Below are positions 49,823 through 57,853 of a stretch of 64,000 bases of DNA, in pieces. The stretch covers positions 124,001 to 188,000 of the forward strand of contig JBGTSJ010000012.1 in assembly GCA_041940305.1 (NCBI GenBank), in the 5' to 3' direction. The translations under genes were made by a program, and so were the position numbers. Within the stretch, counting starts at the first letter, position 1. Every line of letters starts with the position of its first letter. A model generated the notes under the pieces. The model made no database searches. It was not told the origin of the DNA and saw only the letters and a list, made by a program, of their open reading frames with translations. This DNA is from JBGTSJ01 sp041940305 (GTDB lineage Bacteria > Planctomycetota > Planctomycetia > Planctomycetales > Planctomycetaceae).

Positions 49823-52800
49823 CTATCGCCGCGGGGCGGTTTCCCGCGACAGGCGCTGCTTGAACGCTTCTTCGTCGGCCCGGAACTCCGACGGGGCCGG
49901 ACGGCGCGGCGCGGCAAAGCCTTCCTCGACCGGTCGGTCGCCCGTAGCCCCGTCGCGGCGCTGGCTTTCGGCTCCCACATCCAGACCGCGGAGGATCTCC
50001 TGGAACTGGCGGCGGCGGGCTTCGGCGGCGGGAGAATTGTCCTCGCCGCTGTCGGCCAGTCGCTGCTCCAGCCGCGACATGAAATCGCGAAGATTGTCCT
50101 CCGTCCATCCGAGGTCTTTCAGCATTTCGTCGGAGACTTCGCCGCGTTGCAGTTCGTCCTGCAGCCGCTTCAGGACGAGTTCGGTGGCGCGGCGCTTGTC
50201 GGCGAGATCGGCCTGCTCGGGCGTGAGGTCCCCTCCGGCGCCGCCGCTTCCACCATTGGGGGCCTGGCTGCCGTCGCCGGAGCCTCCCGAGCCGGTACGC
50301 GATCCGCTGGACGGTGACCCGGGTCCGGGCTGCGAGCCGCTCTCACCGCTCCCTTGCTGGCCGGAACCGGAATCACCCGATCCCTGTTGCCCGCTGCCTT
50401 CCTGTCCGCTCCCCTGCTGGCCACTTCCCTGTTCGCCCGATCCCTGCTCGCCGGAGCCCTGTTCGCTGCTTCCCTGCTCTCCGCTGCTCGGCATGTCCCC
50501 GCCTTCCGACGGCATCCCGTCGGAGGACGGATTCGACGAATCGCCGCTCGGCATGGGTGCGTCACTGCCGTCGCCCTCAGGCTGGCCGGATGCTCCCTCG
50601 CTGCTGGGCTGGTCACCGCCAGGCTGCGAACGGGAGCCCTCGCCCGGCATGTCCCCGGGCATGCCGGATTCACCGTCGCTTTGCGTCTGCGAGCCGGGGG
50701 AGGATGTCGAATCCCCCGGGCCTTGCTGAGTGCCGTTCTGTGTTCCTTCGCTGGACTGCTGGCTGCTCCCCTGCTCGCCCGACGCCGGCTGCTCGGAACG
50801 CTGGCCGTCCCGGCGGCCTTCACCCGGATCGGAAGTATCGGGCCCATCGGGCTGCTCGCTGGTGCGGGCCGGCGGACGCTCGGACTGCCGGTCATTGGGA
50901 GAACTGCCGCGGTCGCCGGGCTGCGAGGAATCTCCCGGACGCTGCCCCTGCGGCGGACGCGCGCCGTTGGGCCGTTCGCTGCCGCCGGTTTCGCGCGGTG
51001 TTCCCTGCGGATTGGGATTGTCGGGACGTTCGTCCGAGCGTGTGGCAGGGTCCTGCGAGTCGGACGGATTGCCGTCCTGCGGCATGCCGCTGCGGTCGGT
51101 CGGGGCGTCCGGATTGTCGCCGGGCATGGGGGTTCCGGGATCATTGCCGTCGCCGGGGCGGGCCTGGTCCGGATTCGCGTTGTCGGCCGGACGGTTCTCG
51201 CCGGGAGAAGTCCCTTCGCCGTCGTTCATCGGCGGCATGCCTGGATCGGCAGGGCGGCCGGAATTGCTCGTGCCGTCGTTCGAACGTTGCTCGCCGTCCG
51301 TCATCGGCCGGCTGGGATCCTGTCCCGGTCCGCTGGCCTCGGACGATGGATCGCTCGTCGGCGAATCCGATTCATCGGGATTTGTCGAGGACTGGTCGCG
51401 CGAGGCCGAGTCGGCCGGCTCGCGGGGCTGAGATGGATCGGACGGATTGCCGTTCGGCGGGGTCGACTGCGATCCGTCGTTCCGCGGGGTGCTCCCTTCG
51501 CCGTCATTCGGCATGTCGCCGGACGGATCGTTGCCGGTGCCGTCCGGAGGCGGATTGTCGGACGACGCATCACTCTGTGACGCATCCTGCGGCGGTCCTT
51601 CGGGCTGCGGTTCGCCCTGTTCCTGCTGCCGCCGCTCGCGCTCTTTCTGAATCTCGGAGTCGTACTTGTCGACAAACCGCTGGAGTGCTTCATCATCCGC
51701 GGCACGGTCGCCAGGCTGCGTTCGTTCCTGACGGCTGCCCGGCTGCGTGCCGGGGCCGCGCTGCTGCGACGGCTGGCGGCCGTCCCCTTCGTTGCCCCCT
51801 TCCGTCGACTCGGAGTTGCCGTCCGGAGGCATGTCTCCTTCCTGCGTCGACGGCGTTGAGCCTTCGGCGCCGGGCTGCGATTGACCCTCCCCTTCACCTT
51901 CCTGCTCGGCGGATGATCCCTCACCTTGCTCGCCGTTCTGCTCGCCCGTTTGGGGATCCTGGTTGCGTTCGGGCGTGCGGTCCCGTGGCGCGGTCGGATC
52001 GTCCTCGGGGGCCGACTGCGACATGTCGTCAGCGTTCTGCTCGCCGTCCGAAGCGGCCTCGTCGGCGGAACCCATCGGCTCCTCGTCGCCGGCCTGCGGA
52101 TCTTCCGACTCGCCCGCTTCCTGCTGCGGCTGCCGTGCCGCCTCCAGCCGCTGTTCGGCCATCTGGCGCTCGTCGTCGAACCGCTGCTGCACTTCCTCCT
52201 GTGCGGCGGGTTCGGTGACGGCGATGTTGAACTTGGGTGTCACCGTCACATTCGACGGCTCTTTGTTGTCGCGCGCTTCGAGCCAGAACGTCAGCACGTC
52301 GCCCGGCTGCAGCGGGAACTGGCTGAGTTCGATGTTGTCGCCACCCTGCATCCGCGCACGGAACGGAGGCGCCTGGTAGAGACTGCGGGTCTTCGCATCG
52401 AGCGGCTGCCCCTTGTACTCAAACAGCACGCGGACGCTGCTCAGCATGAAGTCCGGATCCGACGCCTCGTAGGCGTACGGGAGCACGCCGTTGGCCGGCA
52501 GCTCAACGTCGCTCGCCGGGTGCAGCAGCTTGATCTCCGGAGGGAGGTCGCGGCGAATTTTGAGCGTGTACATCCGCGGGACGGGGTCGGTCTTGCCCGA
52601 CTCGGTGCGGACGATGATGCGGTAGAAATGTTCGTAGGTGCCGTCGGCCTCGAACGCCAGCGGGAACGTCGCCGTCAGCCGCGTGCCGTCGGTGACGGAC
52701 ATCGCGATCTCCGTCCCCTTGAGCGTCGTGTCTTCGCTCTGATGCTTCATCACGGTTGCCGTCGCCACCGGCATGTTGGTGACGGCCCGAATGGTGACGT

Positions 52801-53815
52801 CGGTCCCTTCCCACGCGTCGATCTCGCCGCCGGTCTGAGTCTTGTCCTTGAGACCCATGTAGTCGGGGTAGTCGTAGACGATTTCTTCCACCGTGGCGTA
52901 CGGCGCCTGCTCGACCACGACGCTGTACCGCTGGCTGGTCGCGTCACCGGCCTGAATGACGTACGTAAAGTTCTGCAGCAGGCCCCGTCCGTTGGGACCG
53001 GCGAGCGTGCCGCGGAACCGGTTGAGTCCCTCGCCGGTGTCGCGCAGGGCCACCGGCTCATCCACCAGGCTGTGGTCCTGCATGGTCATCAGCAGGGTGA
53101 CTTCGGACGGGATCTCGCCGGCGAGGTCCGCCGTCACATCCAGCTGAGACCGGGCCAGCACCGACGTGTCACCGGGATCGACCTTGATGATCCGGGTCCG
53201 CGTTGCGACCGGCGCATCGGAGACCGGGATGAGGGCCCGCAGGATCGAGGCCGAGATCGGCTTCGGCGAGAACACCGTGTACAGGCAGATCGCGACCACG
53301 ACCGCCAGCAGCCCGTAGGCCAGCCGCATGAGCGGACGGCGATCGACGGCCTGCTCGACGTCCATCTGCGACAGCCGCAACGCGGCCCGCTTTTCCATCG
53401 CAGCGACGATGTGCGGCGGCACGCGGCGTCCGGCGCGCTTCAGGTCTACGAGGGTCAGCAGGCTGCTCTTCAGTTCCGGCTGGGAGAACTCAATCTGCTT
53501 GGCCGCATACAGCGCCGTCACGCGCTGCAGGTAGGGATAGACGACCTTCCAGCCGATCCAGCCCACCACGAACCCGGCCAGTGCACCCAGCATCAGCGTT
53601 CGCGGCCAGTACCCGAACCCGCCCGGCACGACCCACTGGTCCAGCACCACGAACGCCAGCAGGTACGTCAGGACGACGAGCGCCACCGTGACCAGCGCCG
53701 TCAGCAGGTCAGTATGACGGATGCCGGCCCGCGTCTTGTTCACCTGGAAGTCGATGAACTCGTCGAAGTCCACGTATTTCTGCGATCCGCGAGGCTGATC
53801 GAGGGCCGTGGCCAT
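49823..53815 (-). CDS. Large membrane protein with a roughly 640-residue disordered acidic tract
   Basis: The start was set at ATG 53815, 7 nt after AGGAG; the longest frame would start at 53848. The product is 1330 residues. Two membrane helices lie near residues 37-57 and 72-90, a third near 165-185. Residues about 200-540 are beta-rich and resemble the DUF4175-like region seen in planctomycete and proteobacterial membrane proteins. From about 545 to 1195 the chain is low complexity, built mainly of Gly, Ser, Gln, Asp, Glu, Pro, Asn and Thr, with GSGEQ/GSGQQ repeats near 1110-1160. A helical C-terminus follows (LTPEQADLADKRRATELVLKRL). It belongs to the VWA/BatA-type cluster upstream. The function is unknown. 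Confidence 0.82.
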   Translation of the reverse strand: MATALDQPRGSQKYVDFDEFIDFQVNKTRAGIRHTDLLTALVTVALVVLTYLLAFVVLDQWVVPGGFGYWPRTLMLGALAGFVVGWIGWKVVYPYLQRVTALYAAKQIEFSQPELKSSLLTLVDLKRAGRRVPPHIVAAMEKRAALRLSQMDVEQAVDRRPLMRLAYGLLAVVVAICLYTVFSPKPISASILRALIPVSDAPVATRTRIIKVDPGDTSVLARSQLDVTADLAGEIPSEVTLLMTMQDHSLVDEPVALRDTGEGLNRFRGTLAGPNGRGLLQNFTYVIQAGDATSQRYSVVVEQAPYATVEEIVYDYPDYMGLKDKTQTGGEIDAWEGTDVTIRAVTNMPVATATVMKHQSEDTTLKGTEIAMSVTDGTRLTATFPLAFEADGTYEHFYRIIVRTESGKTDPVPRMYTLKIRRDLPPEIKLLHPASDVELPANGVLPYAYEASDPDFMLSSVRVLFEYKGQPLDAKTRSLYQAPPFRARMQGGDNIELSQFPLQPGDVLTFWLEARDNKEPSNVTVTPKFNIAVTEPAAQEEVQQRFDDERQMAEQRLEAARQPQQEAGESEDPQAGDEEPMGSADEAASDGEQNADDMSQSAPEDDPTAPRDRTPERNQDPQTGEQNGEQGEGSSAEQEGEGEGQSQPGAEGSTPSTQEGDMPPDGNSESTEGGNEGDGRQPSQQRGPGTQPGSRQERTQPGDRAADDEALQRFVDKYDSEIQKERERRQQEQGEPQPEGPPQDASQSDASSDNPPPDGTGNDPSGDMPNDGEGSTPRNDGSQSTPPNGNPSDPSQPREPADSASRDQSSTNPDESDSPTSDPSSEASGPGQDPSRPMTDGEQRSNDGTSNSGRPADPGMPPMNDGEGTSPGENRPADNANPDQARPGDGNDPGTPMPGDNPDAPTDRSGMPQDGNPSDSQDPATRSDERPDNPNPQGTPRETGGSERPNGARPPQGQRPGDSSQPGDRGSSPNDRQSERPPARTSEQPDGPDTSDPGEGRRDGQRSEQPASGEQGSSQQSSEGTQNGTQQGPGDSTSSPGSQTQSDGESGMPGDMPGEGSRSQPGGDQPSSEGASGQPEGDGSDAPMPSGDSSNPSSDGMPSEGGDMPSSGEQGSSEQGSGEQGSGEQGSGQQGSGQEGSGQQGSGDSGSGQQGSGESGSQPGPGSPSSGSRTGSGGSGDGSQAPNGGSGGAGGDLTPEQADLADKRRATELVLKRLQDELQRGEVSDEMLKDLGWTEDNLRDFMSRLEQRLADSGEDNSPAAEARRRQFQEILRGLDVGAESQRRDGATGDRPVEEGFAAPRRPAPSEFRADEEAFKQRLSRETAPRR
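50341..50487 (-). repeat. 15-nt coding tandem repeat
   Basis: About nine degenerate 15-nt units encode GSGEQ, GSGQQ, GSGQE and related pentapeptides inside the disordered tract of the large membrane protein. The frame is kept throughout. Confidence 0.75.
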
Positions 53816-53822
53816 GCCGGAA

Positions 53823-53827
53823 CTCCT
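53823..53827 (-). promoter_or_regulatory. Shine-Dalgarno deciding the start of the large membrane protein
   Basis: AGGAG on the minus strand ends 7 nt before ATG 53815 and selects it over the upstream in-frame codon at 53848. Confidence 0.75.
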
Positions 53828-53834
53828 GCGTTGA

Positions 53835-53857
53835 CCGGCGGGACTCAATCCCGCCGC
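53835..53857 (-). repeat. Palindrome upstream of disordered-tract gene
   Basis: On the minus strand the arms GCGGCGGGA and TCCCGCCGG surround TTGAG. The ninth pair is A-T, where the copy at 49785-49807 has G-C, a compensated change; the outermost position is a G-G mismatch here. It lies 20 nt before the start codon, in the leader of the gene. Confidence 0.6.
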
Positions 53858-54191
53858 TCGTTGGGCGCGTACCTTGTCCGTAGGTTCACTCTAATCTTAC
53901 TCGACGCGCGGCACGTCGGAAATGTTCCGAAATCTTTGCGCGACCGGGATTTTCGGAAGTGCGAAGTCGACGGTGACGGCTCAAGGAAGTGAATTCAGGT
54001 GGTTGGGTTGCGCGGCAGGACGGCGGATTGAGGGCAAGGCGCGCGCTGTGCCTGCGTGCCGGGGGGTGTGATTCTTGCCGATTTCGCGCGCGTCTTGCGT
54101 GAATCTTGCGTTTGAACCGGTACTCGGCATGGGAGGTTGCAAAGGAGGCTCTACCCCCAAAGCGCGACGGTTGCGCGGCGAGCGACGCGGG
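53858..54191. other. Intergenic region, about 330 nt
   Basis: It lies between the nitrilase gene and the disordered-tract gene, both minus strand. Apart from the palindrome at its left end I see no gene, RNA or convincing promoter. The gap suggests the downstream gene has its own promoter. Confidence 0.4.
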
Positions 54192-55268
54192 TCAGGGGGC
54201 GTGAGCGTTCCAGATCGGATCGAGCCGCGACGCCCAGCGGTCCCAGTCGGCGGTGAGAGCCAGGTTGATGGTCGCCAGTCCGAGAGCTTCCTGATCCGAC
54301 GGCAGCACCACGAGCGGCTCTCCGGAAGGTCCAACGATGACGCTGGTGCCATAGAAGCGGCCGGCGACCGCGTTGCAGCAGACGACCCACATCCGGTTCG
54401 ACTGCGCGTAGCAGGCCGACGCATTGATCCGCGAAGTGTGACCGAGCCGGGGGTCGCCCGTCCCCGCATTGCACCACAGCAGCAGTTCCGCACCGGCCAG
54501 GCGCATGCGACGGATGCTCTCCGGGAACTCGCCGTCGAAACAGTTCGACAATCCGATGTGGCCATGACGGGTGTCGAAGACCGATGATCGCAGCGACGGA
54601 TCCGGCTCCGTGAAGGGGACGGTTTCGAACGGGTGCGGCGAGAGCGGGTTCTTGCGGCGCGTGCCGAGCCAAGTTCCGTCGGCATCGATCAGGCCGATGG
54701 CGTTGAAGTACTTTTCTCCGTCCCGCTCCGAGAACCCGAATGCGACCACCATGTTTTCGCGCTGCGCGGCGGCTGCCAGTTGATCCAGTGCATCGCTTTG
54801 CCCGGGAACATCGGCCAGGGCGTGGCTGACGGCGGCGGCCTCCGCAGGCGTGCCGTCCAACTGGTAGCCGGGCAGACAAAGTTCTGGAAAGGCAAGGACT
54901 TCCACACCGTGCTCGGCCGCGACGCTGATGGATTTCAGCATGCGGCCGAGGTTGGCAAGCTTCCCCTGTTCGCCGTCGCAATGATTGCTCATCTGGCAGG
55001 CGGCGACGGTGAGCGGGCGCGCGCCGGCTTCTGTCAGGGACTGAGAAACACGCTGATGCTCGGCCGCACTCCGCTGCATAATACGCTCGGGGTGCTGCGG
55101 CTCAATCTCACGAATGACGGGAAGTTCGCCGCCGGCGGGATTCCCGGCGGGTGTGGCCGCTTCCGCCGCAATGGCGGTTGAAGGGCCGGAGGCTGTGCCG
55201 CAAGCTGACGCCGTGACGACGGCGGCGGTCTGGTGAAGGAATGTCCGTCGCGTGGTCTTGTTGCTCAT
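54192..55268 (-). CDS. Tat-exported nitrilase-family (carbon-nitrogen hydrolase) protein
   Basis: The start was set at ATG 55268, giving a Tat-like signal (TTRRTFLHQT) and 358 residues; an ATG at 55328 adds 20 residues. The catalytic triad of the nitrilase superfamily is visible: Glu129 in AFPELCLPGY, Lys206 in GTRRKNPLSP and Cys243 in LSNCFDGEFPE. These enzymes hydrolyse nitriles, amides or carbamoyl groups; the substrate is unknown. It has an N-terminal Tat-type extension of about 85 residues before the hydrolase domain. It sits inside the BatA/VWA cluster on the same strand, an unusual neighbour for that cluster. Confidence 0.85.
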   Translation of the reverse strand: MSNKTTRRTFLHQTAAVVTASACGTASGPSTAIAAEAATPAGNPAGGELPVIREIEPQHPERIMQRSAAEHQRVSQSLTEAGARPLTVAACQMSNHCDGEQGKLANLGRMLKSISVAAEHGVEVLAFPELCLPGYQLDGTPAEAAAVSHALADVPGQSDALDQLAAAAQRENMVVAFGFSERDGEKYFNAIGLIDADGTWLGTRRKNPLSPHPFETVPFTEPDPSLRSSVFDTRHGHIGLSNCFDGEFPESIRRMRLAGAELLLWCNAGTGDPRLGHTSRINASACYAQSNRMWVVCCNAVAGRFYGTSVIVGPSGEPLVVLPSDQEALGLATINLALTADWDRWASRLDPIWNAHAP

Positions 55269-55351
55269 GTGTGCAGCGCGGATCTGAGTTGGGCCGATTG
55301 CAGTCGGCAGGCGTGCAGTTGCGGGCAATGGCTGTGGACCCTCACCCCCAA

Positions 55352-55407
55352 CCCCTCTCCCGCGATGACACCCAATCGTGATCGCCGCGGCTCGCGCGGG
55401 AGAGGGG
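55352..55407 (-). repeat. CCCCTCTCCCGCG inverted repeat
   Basis: The 13-bp arms CCCCTCTCCCGCG and CGCGGGAGAGGGG are perfect, with a 30-nt loop, and lie 20 nt downstream of the stop of the VWA gene at 55428 on the minus strand. The CACCCCCAACCCCTCTCCC context is a common dispersed intergenic element in several phyla. It may serve as a terminator for the VWA operon. Confidence 0.65.
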
Positions 55408-55427
55408 GGAATGGATGTCGGGAGCTG

Positions 55428-57704
55428 CTACACGAGACCACGGCGTTTTCTTACGAACCATTCGGTGGTCAGCAGCAGGACGAAGACCAGCAGCAGGGGC
55501 CAGTTGTCCCAGAGGTTGATCTGGGTCTGGCGGGTGATCTCAGTGGAGATGCCCTGCTCGAGGAGTTCGGTGAGGAACGGGCCGAACTGCTCGGCGGGGA
55601 GCGGGACGGCGCCGGTGATGGTGGCGATCTCGGCCATCAGGTCGGGGTCGGCGGCCGGGTTGTCGAGTTCGAGATCGCGCGCGTCCACGATGAAGCGGGT
55701 CATCGCCGGGAGGCCGATGGCGGAGCCGTCTTTCGTGGCGGTCACGGTCACCCAGTAGTCGCCCGGGTCCTGCGTGCTGCGGAATTCGGCGAGTCCCTCT
55801 TCGCCGCCGCGGAGGACGGTGACGTTCTCGCGTTCGCCGTCCGGCTTGAGGACTTCGACCTTGAACTCGGCGTCGGCGATCGGCTGCCGCTGGGCGTCGC
55901 GGGCGCCGAACGTGACCGGGATGGACGCACCGGGGGCGAAGTTGCGGGGGTCGATGCGGACCCAGACTGGGGAGTCGGTGTCGAGTTCCTTGCGGGCCAG
56001 CCAGAGGATGAGCTGCTGCCAGAAGCGTTGATGGACGTCTTCGTGGCCGTGGGTGTACCAGCGATAGGTGTCATCTGCGGCGAAGGCGACGACGCGGGCG
56101 CGGCCGGTGTCGGTGGCGAACAGCAGCGGGACCTCGTCGGGCGACATGGCGAGCAGTTCGACGTTGGCGCTCTTCTCGACCAGCTTCGTCGCGCCGCCGA
56201 GCGGGGGAAGCGTGCGCCAGATGCGGTCGTTGTCGCGCGGGGCGATCTGCATCAGGTAATGGCGGAGGCCGTCGGGGGCGGGGATCATCTGCAGGCTGCG
56301 ATTGTGGTGTCGCGTGGGATCGACCTGGCCCGGCTGCAGCGTTTCCGAGGGCGACATGAGAACGGGGAGGAGATCGCGGAGCGGGGTCGCCCCGTAGCCC
56401 CCCGTGCCGAAGTTGTGCAGGCCGCCGATCATCGCCAGTCCCGCCCCCTCATTGACGCGGGCGGCGAGCTGATTCATCAGTCCCCCCTGCTCGAATACCG
56501 AAGCGGGGACGTCGCCGATGATGTACACGTCGTACTCGCCGGCCGAGAACAGGGCGGGATCGAGCCGCGTGGAGGACTGCAGCGGGCCGGACAGAACCAC
56601 CTGCCAGTCGAGCTGGATCTGCGAGGTCTCGTTCAGCCGCGTGATGAACTTCGGCTCGGGGCGGAGGATGTCGAAGTACGCGACCTTGAGCCCCCCCTTG
56701 CGGACGGTGATCAGTGTTTCGACGCGGTTGTTGTTGACCTTCAGTTCGCCGTCGAGCGGAACGGCTTCGATGGCGAGCTTGTATTCGCCGGCACGCTCGG
56801 CGACGAACGACAGGTTGACCGGGATGACGGCCGCGTTGTCGCGCGTCTCGATTTCGATGAACGGGCGGGCGTCGGACGATAACGGGATGTCCACGAGCGG
56901 GCCGCTCTCGCCGGCGCTCTTACCGGTGCGGTCCTCGAGCAGCAGCCGCACGCGCACCTTGCGGCCGGCGGCGCCAATCAGCCGGACCTGCGCCTGCACG
57001 GGCGTCGTCTTCTTCTCGAACGTGTCGGGCGACACCAGCACGTCTTCGACGGCCAGGTCGATCCCGGCGGTGGACAACTCCGACGTGCCGTAGAGCACCG
57101 TGTGAATCTGAACGCCGCGCTGCTCGGCGATGCGGCGTGCGGCGGCGCGTGGGTCGATATCCTCCTCGCCGATGGCCCGCTGGGCGCCGTCGCTCATCAG
57201 CAGGACGCCGATCAGCCGCTTGCCGGCATCGTCGCGGCGGAGGTCGTCGAGGACTTTTCCCAGAGACGTGTACTGCCCCTGCGTCTCGGGACCCGGCTGT
57301 TCGGTCGGCAGCAGTTCCGTATGGAAGTCGACAAAGCGGATCTCGAGCTTCTCGGCGAGTTCGTCAAGCGGCTCCTGGCTTTCGCTGAGTGTGCGGAGCA
57401 CGGCGTCGCGGCGGGTGACGCCGCCGGGACCGTCGGGCGTCGTCATGCTGCGGCTGACGTCGGTGAGGATCACCAGCTGCGCCGCCTGCGAGTCGATCTC
57501 GGTGAACCGCACCGACGGCCGGAACAGGGCCCAGATGAGCAGCAGCGCCGCGGCCAGCCGCATGCCCAGCAGTGTTCGCCGCCAGAACGGCGCGAGATGC
57601 CGCACGCGCGGCGGATACGTGATTAATACCACAGCCACGAGCGCAACAGCGGCGAGAACCGTCAGCGGCCACGACCAGACAGGCTCGGCGATGAATCTGG
57701 GCAC
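55428..57704 (-). CDS. Membrane protein with von Willebrand A domain and glutamine-amidotransferase-like region
   Basis: A 758-residue protein. Two N-terminal membrane helices (about 12-30 and 45-61) precede a VWA domain with the MIDAS motif DVSRS (Asp82, Ser84, Ser86). A later DGAQR may supply the remaining MIDAS residue. Residues about 330-560 resemble the class I glutamine-amidotransferase-like fold of related BatA-family proteins (YDVYIIGDVPAS, then LAMIGGLHNFGTGGYGATPLRDLLPV). A C-terminal membrane helix is followed by RKRRGLV. The VWA and amidotransferase parts are predicted to lie outside the cytoplasm. The domain mix matches one of the partners in planctomycete MoxR/BatA clusters. Confidence 0.85.
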   Translation of the reverse strand: MPRFIAEPVWSWPLTVLAAVALVAVVLITYPPRVRHLAPFWRRTLLGMRLAAALLLIWALFRPSVRFTEIDSQAAQLVILTDVSRSMTTPDGPGGVTRRDAVLRTLSESQEPLDELAEKLEIRFVDFHTELLPTEQPGPETQGQYTSLGKVLDDLRRDDAGKRLIGVLLMSDGAQRAIGEEDIDPRAAARRIAEQRGVQIHTVLYGTSELSTAGIDLAVEDVLVSPDTFEKKTTPVQAQVRLIGAAGRKVRVRLLLEDRTGKSAGESGPLVDIPLSSDARPFIEIETRDNAAVIPVNLSFVAERAGEYKLAIEAVPLDGELKVNNNRVETLITVRKGGLKVAYFDILRPEPKFITRLNETSQIQLDWQVVLSGPLQSSTRLDPALFSAGEYDVYIIGDVPASVFEQGGLMNQLAARVNEGAGLAMIGGLHNFGTGGYGATPLRDLLPVLMSPSETLQPGQVDPTRHHNRSLQMIPAPDGLRHYLMQIAPRDNDRIWRTLPPLGGATKLVEKSANVELLAMSPDEVPLLFATDTGRARVVAFAADDTYRWYTHGHEDVHQRFWQQLILWLARKELDTDSPVWVRIDPRNFAPGASIPVTFGARDAQRQPIADAEFKVEVLKPDGERENVTVLRGGEEGLAEFRSTQDPGDYWVTVTATKDGSAIGLPAMTRFIVDARDLELDNPAADPDLMAEIATITGAVPLPAEQFGPFLTELLEQGISTEITRQTQINLWDNWPLLLVFVLLLTTEWFVRKRRGLV

Positions 57705-57853
57705 TGGGAAAGGGGGGCCGCGGATGACGCGGATTAAGCGGACTTGCGCGGATCAGAACATTGAACATCGACAGCTCGATGCAGTACGTACATCACCATG
57801 ACTTCTTACTTTCTGCGAAAATCCGCCAGCTCCGCGTCATCCGCGGCCCCTTT

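Noticed and set aside
50341..50487. Regularly spaced repeats suggestive of a CRISPR array
   Set aside because: The period is 15 nt with no spacers, and the units encode a pentapeptide repeat in frame.
50314..53992. Several long plus-strand frames opposite the disordered-tract protein
   Set aside because: They mirror the codon bias and tandem repeats of the coding strand (Ser/Pro/Arg/Cys-rich) and have no Shine-Dalgarno or domain.
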